A DNA stretch of 64,000 nt from Alphaproteobacteria bacterium. Lineage in GTDB: Bacteria; Pseudomonadota; Alphaproteobacteria; Caulobacterales; Parvularculaceae. Shown here one piece after another: positions 17,733 through 26,152 of the stretch. Under the pieces are notes generated by a model, which saw only the letters and a program-made list of their open reading frames with translations, made no database searches and was not told the origin of the DNA. The first letter of the stretch is position 1. Every line of letters begins with the position of its first letter. The DNA lies in NCBI GenBank assembly GCA_016125455.1, contig WGLS01000004.1, positions 186,001 to 250,000 of the forward strand, given 5' to 3'. The position numbers and the translations under genes were made by a program.

Positions 17733-19043
17733 ATGTCCGCCGCCAATGAGTTCGTGTCGAACGCCGCCCTGAAATCGCGGCGCGACGAAGCGTTACCGGC
17801 CGGGTTGCCGTCCAAATCCGGCGTTTATGCCGCCAAAGCGGAAAATGCGGAGCTCTGGGATGTCGAAGGCAAGCGCTACATCGATTTCATCGGCGGCATT
17901 GGCGTTCTGAACGTCGGCCACCGCCACCCAAAAGTCGTCGAGGCGATCAAGCGGCAAGCTGATCAGTTCATCCACACCTGCTTTGGCATCGCCCAGTACG
18001 AGATTTACGTCGAACTTGCCGAACGACTGAACCTTCTTGCGCCAGGCAAGACCGTCAAGAAGACAGTGCTGTTTAACTCCGGCGCCGAAGCAGTCGAAAA
18101 CTGCGTGAAATTCGCCCGTCGAATCACCGGCCGCCCGGGCGTCATTGCGTTCGAAGGCGCCTTCCACGGGCGAACCCTTCTGGCGACGACCCTTACGGGC
18201 AAATCAAAACCGTACAAGGTCGGCTTCGGGCCGTTGGTGCCGGGCATATTCCATGCGCCGTATCCTGATGCCTATCACGGGATTTCGGAGAAGGGTTGCC
18301 TTGCGTGCCTCGAGCACATCTTCAAGACGCAGATCCCGGTCGAGGAAGTCGCGGCCATCATCGTCGAACCGGTGCAGGGCGAAGGCGGGTTCAATCCTGC
18401 GCCCGCGTCTTTCCTGCAGGCGCTGCGGAAGATCTGCGACGACAACGGTATCCTGATGATCCTCGACGAAATCCAGTCAGGGATGGGTCGGACCGGCAAG
18501 ATGTTCGCCATCGAACACGCCGGCGTCGAACCGGATCTGATCGCCTGCGCCAAATCGATTGCCGCTGGCGTCCCGCTTGCCGCCGTCATTGGCAAGGCTG
18601 ACTTGCTTGACAAGATAGCGCCAGGCGGGATGGGCTCCACCTATGGCGGCAATCCGATCGCCTGCGCCGCGGCGCTCGCCGTGCTGGAAGTCTTTGAGGA
18701 AGAGGGGCTGCTGGCCCGCGCCGAGACGATTGGCCGCCGCGTCGCCGCGAGCTGGCGCGAGCTCCAGGCCGGTCCGGCGCGCGGCCTTTTCGGCGACGTG
18801 CGTCAAGTTGGCGGCATGATCGCGGTCGAGTGCGTCGAAGACAATGACCCGAAGCGACCGAACGCGAAGCTTTCAGGCGACATTCTCACTGCCGCCCGCG
18901 AACGCGGGCTCCTGATGACCACTGCGGGGAGCCACGCCCAGTGTCTGAGGTGCCTGGTGCCCCTGACCGTGTCGGATGACGTGCTTGACGAGGGGCTCGA
19001 AATCTTCGCTGCCGCGACGCGGGCATCGATAGACGCCCCCTGA
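17733..19043 (+). CDS. gabT: 4-aminobutyrate-type class III aminotransferase
   Basis: A 436-residue PLP enzyme. Start chosen at ATG 17733 (MSAANEF), 19 codons inside the open frame. Family features: FNSGAEAVENCVKFAR, AFEGAFHGRTLLATTLTGK, the EPVQGEGGF strand, LDEIQSGMGRTGKMFA with the PLP-ring Asp, and Lys274 in ACAKSIAAG as Schiff-base residue. The length and these motifs fit GabT (GABA to succinate semialdehyde), but related omega-aminotransferases share them. No gabD is next to it. Confidence 0.85.
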   Translation: MSAANEFVSNAALKSRRDEALPAGLPSKSGVYAAKAENAELWDVEGKRYIDFIGGIGVLNVGHRHPKVVEAIKRQADQFIHTCFGIAQYEIYVELAERLNLLAPGKTVKKTVLFNSGAEAVENCVKFARRITGRPGVIAFEGAFHGRTLLATTLTGKSKPYKVGFGPLVPGIFHAPYPDAYHGISEKGCLACLEHIFKTQIPVEEVAAIIVEPVQGEGGFNPAPASFLQALRKICDDNGILMILDEIQSGMGRTGKMFAIEHAGVEPDLIACAKSIAAGVPLAAVIGKADLLDKIAPGGMGSTYGGNPIACAAALAVLEVFEEEGLLARAETIGRRVAASWRELQAGPARGLFGDVRQVGGMIAVECVEDNDPKRPNAKLSGDILTAARERGLLMTTAGSHAQCLRCLVPLTVSDDVLDEGLEIFAAATRASIDAP

Positions 19044-19059
19044 TTGGGTCAACGCCGCC

Positions 19060-19074
19060 TTAACCGTAAGTTGA
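19060..19074 (+). promoter_or_regulatory. Possible CtrA half-matched box upstream of the outer-membrane barrel gene
   Basis: TTAA-N7-TTGA matches the CtrA consensus TTAA-N7-TTAA at seven of eight positions and lies 47 bases upstream of the start at 19121. CtrA controls cell-cycle and envelope genes in many alphaproteobacteria. Such short AT motifs also arise by chance. Confidence 0.25.
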
Positions 19075-19120
19075 GGCGGGCGGCCTAGCTTCCATTTCGT
19101 TGAAGCCTGGGGCCGCCGTC

Positions 19121-19753
19121 ATGAAATTCCGTCTGGTTATCGCTGCTGCGATCTCCGCCTTCTTTGCCGTACCGTCAGCCATGGCGGAGGAACGCGACGA
19201 TCCGTTCGGTTCGATCTACGCGAGCTATGACTTTTCGACGTTCGTCCGCGGCGGCGTTTCGTTCGCCGGCAACGGACCGGACACGACCAAGATGTCGCCT
19301 TATGGATCAATCGGCGGCGCGCTGCCGATCTATGACGGCGCCGCGATCCGAGTGAGCCTTGAAGGTGAAGCCTTGATCCAGCGCCAGCGGTTCGACGCAT
19401 TTAACCCGAGCGGCGCATTCCTGACGGACTATCAGCGATGGGCATTCGCCGCCCTGTTCGGGGCGCGCGTCGATTACACGGGGATTGCCCACGTTACGCC
19501 ATTTGCGTCTTTCGGCGCAGGGCCCGCCTATGTCGATGCGGTGCCTCAGATCCTCGACGCTGTCGATCCGAACATCGTCCTTCTCGATGCAATCGAGGAT
19601 TCCCTTCAGGTAGCTTATTCCGGACGCGCCGGCGTCGAATTCTATCTCGGCGAAGGCTTCGGCATCGAGGCCGCCTATCGGTACGTCGGCTTTGCGTCTA
19701 GTCCGACGACCGGCTTCCATAGCGCGGAGCTCGGGGTCAACCGGCGCTTTTGA
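19121..19753 (+). CDS. Outer-membrane beta-barrel protein
   Basis: A 210-residue exported protein with a signal peptide (residues 1-22, cleavage after AMA). The mature part is made of alternating amphipathic strands with aromatic ends (ASYDFSTFVRGGVSF, FAALFGARVDYTG, FGIEAAYRYVGFA) and ends in a terminal Phe (NRRF), the BAM recognition signature. It fits an eight-stranded OmpA/OmpW-like barrel. ATG 19121 is preferred over an in-frame TTG seven codons upstream. Function beyond an envelope barrel is unknown. Confidence 0.8.
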   Translation: MKFRLVIAAAISAFFAVPSAMAEERDDPFGSIYASYDFSTFVRGGVSFAGNGPDTTKMSPYGSIGGALPIYDGAAIRVSLEGEALIQRQRFDAFNPSGAFLTDYQRWAFAALFGARVDYTGIAHVTPFASFGAGPAYVDAVPQILDAVDPNIVLLDAIEDSLQVAYSGRAGVEFYLGEGFGIEAAYRYVGFASSPTTGFHSAELGVNRRF

Positions 19754-19766
19754 TGGCCTGAGTCAA

Positions 19767-20594
19767 TCACCCGGTCGGCGTTAGCGATTTGCACTGCTCC
19801 GCCGGACGGGCGCTCATCATCATCTGGTCGGGATCGAACCATTTTTCTTCCAGGTCGTCCCAATAGCCCTCGAGATCCTTCTCGATGATCCAGCCATTGA
19901 TCGCGTCGCGCAATTCCTCCGCGTCCTGCTGAAGCGCGAACGCTTCGATCGTGCGGGTCAAGGGAAATTCATGCGGGATAATGTACCTCGGCGACTTTAG
20001 CTTGGTCGCCGCCTCGTCGTAGGGCGAAAAGAGGACCGCGCCGTCGATTTCGCCCGCTTTCAGCGCCGCGACGATTTCAGGGAACGACGAAAACGCCTTT
20101 AGATTTGCGCCCGCGAACTCCGCCTTCGCCACCTCGCCGGACACGCCGCCTTGCTGGTAGCCGATCGAAATATCCTTGCGATTGATGCCGCGCATTGTTC
20201 TGGCGCGTTTCGCTGCGGGTTTGGACAGGGCGAGAACATATTCGGAGTCATGATAGGGCAACGAAAAAGCCAGCGCGCTGCGCCGTGCTGCGATATTGGA
20301 ATAGCCGGACGCGACAATGTCGGCTTGCCCCTCGACAATAACGTCGCCCAACGAACAAAAAGGCGTTTCGACGTAGTCGACTTCGACGCCAAGCATTGCC
20401 GCCAGTGCGCCTGTCGCGTCGATCTCAAAGCCGGTGTAAGCGCCGTCCTCACCTTTGATGACAAACGGCGCGAGCGGCGAAACCGCGACCCGCAATGTCC
20501 CCCGCTCAAGGATCTCGGGCAGGTCCGCCGCGTGGGCCGAGCACTGAACCAGCAAGGCGCAGGCCGCTGCAATTTGGCTGGCCAGAATACGCAT
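19767..20594 (-). CDS. Periplasmic solute-binding protein, family 3 (amino-acid type)
   Basis: A 275-residue protein with a signal peptide ending near AHA (residue 22) and the SBP_bac_3 core: GTLRVAVSPLAPFVIKGEDG, then YTGFEIDATGALAAMLGV, and a second lobe ending in ALKAGEIDGAVLF. It would bind a polar amino acid or similar compound. No ABC permease or ATPase gene is adjacent, so it is an orphan binding protein, or a secreted cyclohexadienyl-dehydratase-like protein. Confidence 0.82.
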   Translation of the reverse strand: MRILASQIAAACALLVQCSAHAADLPEILERGTLRVAVSPLAPFVIKGEDGAYTGFEIDATGALAAMLGVEVDYVETPFCSLGDVIVEGQADIVASGYSNIAARRSALAFSLPYHDSEYVLALSKPAAKRARTMRGINRKDISIGYQQGGVSGEVAKAEFAGANLKAFSSFPEIVAALKAGEIDGAVLFSPYDEAATKLKSPRYIIPHEFPLTRTIEAFALQQDAEELRDAINGWIIEKDLEGYWDDLEEKWFDPDQMMMSARPAEQCKSLTPTG

Positions 20595-20664
20595 GACGTT
20601 CCCTTTCGCTCGCTCGACGCATTAATGGACCGATCCGCAGCGATCGCAAGATTGTGCGAACGGC

Positions 20665-22014
20665 TTAAGGCTTCGCGACCACAGAGGGTTCATTTGCGTC
20701 CAACTGCTTTGCGTCGACCGGAATTGCACCTACGGGCCGCGTGCGATCCGGCCGTGACGTATAGATTTCGTCAGTGTCTTCGATGGCGTCAGCTCGCCAG
20801 AGCGACGGAAAGATTCTTGTCCACGCAGCAGCGGTCGTCAGCGCGGCCGCCCCGCCAAGCAGTACCGCGCCGACTGGTCCAAGAAACCGGGCCGCGACGC
20901 CGCTTTCGAATTCACCGAGCTCATTTGACGCTGAAATGAAGATGAACGACACCGACGCAACGCGCCCTTTCATGAAATCCGGCGTTGAGAGCTGGATCAG
21001 TGATTGCCGGACGTATACCGAAATCATGTCGGCTCCCCCGGCGATGGCGAGCGCGACCATTGACAGCGCAAACGCGTTCGACAGCCCGAACCCGAGCATC
21101 GCCAGTCCGTAGACCGCAATCGCGCCGAACATCCACTTGCCGACGCGCCGCTTTAACGGAGCCGTGGCGAGGCTGACGGCCACAATCAGCGCGCCGGCGG
21201 CAGGCGCTGCGCGCAGGAAGCCGAGTCCGCTTGCCCCGACGTGAAGTATGTCCCGCGCGAATACCGGCAGGAGCGCAGTCGCACCACCGAAGAAGACAAC
21301 CACGAGGTCAAGCGAGATTGCGCCGAGGACAAGCTTGTTGTCGCGGACATAGCGCAACCCCTCCAGCATCATGGCGATGCCGCGCGCATCTTTGGGCGCT
21401 ATATGCTTCGGCGTTTTCATGGTCAGGATTATAACGGCCGCGATCGCGGTCATGATTGCGCCGACGCCGTAAACGGTCGCCGCCCCAGCGAGATAAAGAA
21501 ACCCGCCAATCGCCGGCCCGGCGATGGCGGATGTCTGAAATCCGAGGGAGTTCCAGCCGATCGCATTGGGGAGCATCTCCCTTGGCACGAGCGTCGGGTA
21601 GAGCGCGTTCGATGCCGCGGGCATGAAAGCGTTGATGCAACCGAGCATGCCGGCTGCGACGAAAAGGATCCACAAGGGCGGATCGCCCATGCCGACCGCG
21701 TAGAGTGAAAGCATGGCGAGCGTCGACGCTTTCAGGATATGCGTCACAAGGAGGATCAATTTGCGGTCGAACCGGTCGGCCGCCTGTCCGCCGACGAGCG
21801 ACAGAATCAACACCGGCGCGAACATGGTTAGGCCGATGAAGCCAAGGATCAGCGCCGACTCTTCGACGGTCCGGGTCCGTCGCGCAATGTCATACGCCTG
21901 CCAGCCGATCGCGACCGTCGTCATCTGGCGCGACGAACTCATGAGCTGTCGCATCACCCAGTAACGGGCGTAGGCAGGATATCGGAAAACGCCGATGGAT
22001 GGCGTCAGCGACAT
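20665..22014 (-). CDS. MFS transporter (EntS/DHA3-like exporter)
   Basis: A hydrophobic protein of about 449 residues with roughly 12 membrane helices. The loop GGQAADRFDRKLIL near the second helix is the MFS signature loop 2-3. N-terminal FRYPAYARYWVMRQL and the layout match the MFS_3 / EntS-like exporter branch. I start it at ATG 22014 (MSLTPSIGV); another ATG at 22062 is in frame, and neither has a convincing ribosome site. Substrate unknown. Confidence 0.82.
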   Translation of the reverse strand: MSLTPSIGVFRYPAYARYWVMRQLMSSSRQMTTVAIGWQAYDIARRTRTVEESALILGFIGLTMFAPVLILSLVGGQAADRFDRKLILLVTHILKASTLAMLSLYAVGMGDPPLWILFVAAGMLGCINAFMPAASNALYPTLVPREMLPNAIGWNSLGFQTSAIAGPAIGGFLYLAGAATVYGVGAIMTAIAAVIILTMKTPKHIAPKDARGIAMMLEGLRYVRDNKLVLGAISLDLVVVFFGGATALLPVFARDILHVGASGLGFLRAAPAAGALIVAVSLATAPLKRRVGKWMFGAIAVYGLAMLGFGLSNAFALSMVALAIAGGADMISVYVRQSLIQLSTPDFMKGRVASVSFIFISASNELGEFESGVAARFLGPVGAVLLGGAAALTTAAAWTRIFPSLWRADAIEDTDEIYTSRPDRTRPVGAIPVDAKQLDANEPSVVAKP

Positions 22015-22095
22015 GGGGTGCGGCCTTGGGAAAAGAGGAGAATTCCGTGGGGCATAGGGCATTGAACAATCAGGCGCCAGTGGCGGTTTCCTGGT

Positions 22096-22123
22096 TTGAC
22101 CGTTGCCGGTCGAACTGTGTACT
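22096..22123 (+). promoter_or_regulatory. Candidate promoter of the monooxygenase gene
   Basis: TTGACC at 22096-22101 and TGTACT at 22118-22123 with a 16-base spacer resemble a sigma-70 promoter. It lies just upstream of the palindrome at 22129-22146, where a bound repressor would block initiation. Confidence 0.4.
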
Positions 22124-22128
22124 TTCCG

Positions 22129-22146
22129 GTAAACTCGTTAGTTTAC
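22129..22146 (+). promoter_or_regulatory. Perfect palindromic operator upstream of the monooxygenase
   Basis: GTAAACT-CGTT-AGTTTAC is a perfect inverted repeat with 7-base arms. Size and position (immediately after a candidate promoter, 59 bases before the start) fit a TetR-type operator. No regulator gene is adjacent, so the repressor would act from elsewhere. Confidence 0.6.
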
Positions 22147-22204
22147 AAAGCCGGCTGGAAATCGGGCGATTGGGCAAATGGCGGCTGAGAAAAAGGAACG
22201 CAGA

Positions 22205-23782
22205 ATGGGCGAAAGCGCATTGGATGATATGCCCGGATCGGCTGCCGCCAATGATCCGCTTGGGTCGCTTAACCGCGTTGACGACGCTCGCCGCCATTTC
22301 GATGTCCTGATCATCGGCGCAGGTCTGTCAGGTATCGGCGCTGCCTATCACCTCCAGAAGAACTGTCCTGGAAGGACGTTTGCGATCCTCGAGGGACGAC
22401 AGGAGCTCGGCGGCACCTGGGACCTGTTCAGGTATCCGGGCATCCGCTCCGACAGCGACATGTTCACCCTTGGGTACCGCTTTTATCCGTGGACGGAAGC
22501 CAAGGCCATTGCCGATGGACCTTCGATCAAGGACTACGTAATACGAACAGCCAATGAATTCGGGCTGATCGAGAAGATCCGATTCAACCATTGGGTTACG
22601 GACTTTTCATGGTCATCGGCTGATGCGCGCTGGACGGTAACCGTAGGCGAGGGCGCCGACGCAAAGCGCTTCACCTGCGATTTTGTCTGGAACTGCTCAG
22701 GTTATTATCGGTACTCGGAAGGATACATGCCGGCGTTTCCGGGGGTCGAGCGATTTCAGGGGCGGCTCGTCCATCCGCAAAACTGGCCCGCGGACCTCGA
22801 CTTCGCGGACCAGAACGTTGTCGTGATCGGATCGGGCGCGACGGCCGTAACGCTGGTGCCGTCAATGGCCGCCAACGCACGCCATGTGGCGATGCTTCAG
22901 CGCTCGCCGACCTATATGTTCGCGATGCCGGCGACGAGTGGGTTGGCTCAGTTCCTCGCGCAATTCCTGCCGAAGTCCATAGTCTACAGGCTAATGCGCT
23001 CGCAGCGGATCGTGCTGCAGCAAGTGATGTTCAAGCTGGCGCGGGCGACTCCCAACGCGACGCGCAGGAAGCTGATGAACCAGGCCAGGGAGAAACTTGG
23101 CCCGGATTATGATGTCGATACGCATTTCGGCCCTGCCTACAATCCGTGGGACCAGCGAATCTGCCTCGTGCCTGATGACGACCTTTACGCCGCGATCAAC
23201 TCCGGCAAGGCCTCCGTCGTCACTGACCGGATCGACGCCTTCGAAGCGAACGGCATCCGCCTGGCGTCCGGTCAACTTCTCGAAGCGGACATCGTCGTTT
23301 CTGCTACCGGCCTGATCCTCGAGGCGGTTGGCGGCGCGAGCCTCTATGTCGACGGGGAGCGGGTCAATCTGGGTGATAAGTTCATCTACAAGGGCTTGAT
23401 GTACGAGGATGTTCCAAACTTCGTCAGCGTGTTCGGCTACGCCAATGCGTCTTGGACCTTGCGGGCCGATCTTGTCAGCGATTTCACGACGCGGCTCCTT
23501 AACCATATGAGGGATGTCGGCAAGGGTGTGGCAAAGCCCGTGAACGACGACCCGACAATGCCCCGCGACCCATTCCTCGATTTTTCGTCGGGTTTTGTGA
23601 AGCGTGCGACGCCAATCCTGCCAAAACAGGGCCGTTGGCCATGGCGCCATCCTCAAGATTTCTTCCGCGATTTTTGGAGCTTGCGCCACGGAAAAATCGA
23701 GGACGGCGTGCTCCGGCTAACACCGCGTCTGGCGCAAGCCGGAAGTGCCGGGTTTGTGACACAAAAGGCGGCTGCCGAGTAG
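22205..23782 (+). CDS. Flavin-containing / Baeyer-Villiger-type monooxygenase
   Basis: A 525-residue class B flavoprotein monooxygenase. FAD site GAGLSG at 38-43; the fingerprint FQGRLVHPQNWP at 184-195 fits FxGxxxHxxxW; the NADPH site GSGATAVTL follows shortly after. A GGTWDLFRYPGIRSDSD segment is typical of the EtaA/acyclic-ketone branch. It should oxygenate ketones or sulfides with NADPH and O2. ATG 22205 is preferred because AAGGAA lies upstream; an ATG at 22178 lacks one. Regulated probably through the palindrome upstream. Confidence 0.88.
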   Translation: MGESALDDMPGSAAANDPLGSLNRVDDARRHFDVLIIGAGLSGIGAAYHLQKNCPGRTFAILEGRQELGGTWDLFRYPGIRSDSDMFTLGYRFYPWTEAKAIADGPSIKDYVIRTANEFGLIEKIRFNHWVTDFSWSSADARWTVTVGEGADAKRFTCDFVWNCSGYYRYSEGYMPAFPGVERFQGRLVHPQNWPADLDFADQNVVVIGSGATAVTLVPSMAANARHVAMLQRSPTYMFAMPATSGLAQFLAQFLPKSIVYRLMRSQRIVLQQVMFKLARATPNATRRKLMNQAREKLGPDYDVDTHFGPAYNPWDQRICLVPDDDLYAAINSGKASVVTDRIDAFEANGIRLASGQLLEADIVVSATGLILEAVGGASLYVDGERVNLGDKFIYKGLMYEDVPNFVSVFGYANASWTLRADLVSDFTTRLLNHMRDVGKGVAKPVNDDPTMPRDPFLDFSSGFVKRATPILPKQGRWPWRHPQDFFRDFWSLRHGKIEDGVLRLTPRLAQAGSAGFVTQKAAAE

Positions 23783-23855
23783 TTGCGACAGGACTGTCAG
23801 CATCGCGGGCAATATCGTTCAGAATTCCTTGTGCCGAATCCACTAAGACGTCCAA

Positions 23856-24863
23856 ATGATCGCCGGATCACATGACGCGCCGCTTCGCGGGATCGCAGCC
23901 ATTGCCATTGGCCGCAATGAAGGCGCGCGCCTCGTCGCATGCCTGAACTCCCTCGTGTCGGAACTGACGCCGAGCGATGTGATTTACGTGGATTCCGGCT
24001 CCAGCGACGGCAGCGTCGCGGCGGCGCAGGCGCTTGGCGTTCATGTTGTCGAACTTGATATGACGACGCCGTTCACTGCGGCGCGAGCGCGCAACGCTGG
24101 CTTCGACGCCGTCGAGCGGCTCGCCGGCTCGCCGGCGTATGTCCAGTTCATTGACGGCGATTGCGAGGTCGTCGAGGGCTGGATGTCTATAGCCGCGCGC
24201 TTTCTTGGCGAGAGGCCAGAAATAGGGATCGCCTGCGGTCGACGTCGGGAGAAGTATCCTGAGGCTTCGGTTTACAATTTGCTGTGCGACATCGAATGGG
24301 AGACGTCGGTGGGCGAAGCCCGGTCCTGCGGCGGCGACTTCATGATCCGTACCGACACGTTCCGAGAGGTCGGTGGATTTGATCCGCGCCTTATCGCCGG
24401 CGAAGAGCCGGATCTATGCTTCCGGTTAAGGTCGGCGGGCTGGAAGGTCTGGCGCCTTGACGCCGAGATGACGCGGCACGACGCGGCGATGACGCACGCG
24501 TCGCAATGGTGGCGAAGAATGTCGCGCAGCGGCTACGCCTTTGCAAATGGCGCCCGCAATCACGGCCGCTCGCCGGAACGCTTCTGGGTTCGGGAGACGC
24601 TGCGGGCGGTCGCCTTCGGCGCCGGGCTCCCGCTTGCCGCGGTTGTCGGCGCGATCGCCTGGACGCCGGCGTTCCTTTTTGTCTTTGCCTACTATCCGGT
24701 CCAAATGCTGAGGACCTATATTCGCCGGGCAGATCTGCGCAAGGGCCGCGCTGCCTACGCGATTGCCTGCACGGCGGCGAGATTTCCGGAGATGATTGGC
24801 GTCTTGAAGTTCGCTTGGGCGACGCTCCGGCGACGCCAGGCCGCCCTTATCGAGTACAAATGA
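23856..24863 (+). CDS. Family 2 glycosyltransferase
   Basis: A 335-residue GT-A enzyme. The N-terminal AIGRNEGARLVACLNSL and YVDSGSSDGS form the nucleotide-sugar site; FIDGDCE carries the metal-binding DxD-like motif; DFMIRTDTFREVGGFDPRL then GEEPDLCFRLRSAGW is the acceptor-side ED motif. Hydrophobic segments near 255-295 suggest membrane association. It starts a three-gene glycosyltransferase unit with overlapping ends. Similar genes accompany exosortase/EPS loci, which gives a plausible but unproven role in surface glycan. Confidence 0.87.
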   Translation: MIAGSHDAPLRGIAAIAIGRNEGARLVACLNSLVSELTPSDVIYVDSGSSDGSVAAAQALGVHVVELDMTTPFTAARARNAGFDAVERLAGSPAYVQFIDGDCEVVEGWMSIAARFLGERPEIGIACGRRREKYPEASVYNLLCDIEWETSVGEARSCGGDFMIRTDTFREVGGFDPRLIAGEEPDLCFRLRSAGWKVWRLDAEMTRHDAAMTHASQWWRRMSRSGYAFANGARNHGRSPERFWVRETLRAVAFGAGLPLAAVVGAIAWTPAFLFVFAYYPVQMLRTYIRRADLRKGRAAYAIACTAARFPEMIGVLKFAWATLRRRQAALIEYK

Positions 24864-26152
24864 TGGATGCGGGCGCCGGGTCAGATTTGGACAGTGAAGC
24901 CAGTGTGGGGAGCGCGTGCGCCGCGCCGGCCGCGCAGACGTCTGTCCTGCGCGTCGGTTATGTAATCAATCAGTACCCAGCACTAAGCCACAGCTTCATT
25001 CGGCGTGAAATCCAGGCGCTTGAACGCGCCGGCGCGCTCGTCATCCGATATGCGATACGTCGGCCGGAGGCGGCTTCGCCGGAGGACCAGGCCGAACGCG
25101 AAAAGACACGACCCGTTATCGGCGCCGGCGGGATGCCCCTCGCCGCCATCCGGACGTTGCTGCGCTCGCCGGGCAAAGCAATTTCACTGTTGTTGAGTGC
25201 GATTGGAATGGGGGCGAGATCAGAGAGCGGCGTCGGCCGTCATTTATTCTATTGGATCGAAGCGCTCGCCCTGTCCGAATGGGCCGTGCGCGATGGCGTC
25301 GCGCACCTTCATGCCCATTTCGGCACAAACTCTGCGACCGTGGCGATGTTCGCGGCCGAACTTGCGGGTGTCGGGTACAGTTTTACTGTTCATGGACCGG
25401 AAGAATTCGACAAGGCCGCGCTGATCCATCTTGGCGACAAGATCGCTCGCGCGTCGTTCGTGGTCGCGATCTCCTCGTACGGACGCAGTCAACTACGCCG
25501 GCTGGTCGGTTTCGCCGATTGGTCGAAGATCAAAGTCGTGCGATGCGGCATCGAACCTAACTACTTTGAGCCGAAGCCGGCGGCTTCCTTTTCGCCGGAT
25601 CTTTTTGTGTCAGTTGGAAGGTTGGCGGAGCAGAAAGGTCAGGCGACGCTTGTATCGGCCGCGGCGATACTCGCGTCTCGCGGCCGCAGGTTCCGTTTGC
25701 GGATCATCGGGGACGGCCCGTTGCGCGCCGCCTTGGCGGACATGATCGCCGCGGCGCAGCTTGATGGCGTTGTCAGTCTGACTGGCGCGGCGCCGCCAGC
25801 GGAGGTCAGGTCGGCGCTCCTCGGCGCGCGGGCTTTCGTGCTGCCAAGCTATGCCGAAGGCCTGCCGGTATCGATCATGGAAGCTTTTGCGCTGGGCACC
25901 CCCGTCATCTCGACAACGGTCGCCGGCATTCCCGAACTGGTTCGCGAAGGCGTCAATGGCTGGCTCGTCGCGCCGGCGGACGAAGCGAGCCTTGCGAACG
26001 CAATGGAGGCGGCGCTCGATTCGGACGTCGGCCGCCTGGTCGCCATGGGCCTTGACGGCGCAGCCCGCGTCGCTGAACGCCACGACATCGATTCCGAAGC
26101 GGTCATCCTGATGGGTCTGTTCGAACGCGCCATTCGGGAGCGTCGCCAGTGA
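24860..26152 (+). CDS. Family 4 glycosyltransferase
   Basis: A 430-residue GT-B enzyme. N-terminal GYVINQYPALSHSFIRREIQ is typical of GT4 proteins of colanic-acid/EPS type; HLHAHFGTNSA and SFTVHGPEEFD are acceptor-domain features; SVGRLAEQKGQ, IIGDGPLR and PSYAEGLPVSIMEAFALGTP form the donor domain with the EX7E-type motif. The ATG overlaps the preceding stop (ATGA). The next gene overlaps by 4 bases (GTGA), so the three are a tightly coupled operon. Confidence 0.9.
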   Translation: MMDAGAGSDLDSEASVGSACAAPAAQTSVLRVGYVINQYPALSHSFIRREIQALERAGALVIRYAIRRPEAASPEDQAEREKTRPVIGAGGMPLAAIRTLLRSPGKAISLLLSAIGMGARSESGVGRHLFYWIEALALSEWAVRDGVAHLHAHFGTNSATVAMFAAELAGVGYSFTVHGPEEFDKAALIHLGDKIARASFVVAISSYGRSQLRRLVGFADWSKIKVVRCGIEPNYFEPKPAASFSPDLFVSVGRLAEQKGQATLVSAAAILASRGRRFRLRIIGDGPLRAALADMIAAAQLDGVVSLTGAAPPAEVRSALLGARAFVLPSYAEGLPVSIMEAFALGTPVISTTVAGIPELVREGVNGWLVAPADEASLANAMEAALDSDVGRLVAMGLDGAARVAERHDIDSEAVILMGLFERAIRERRQ

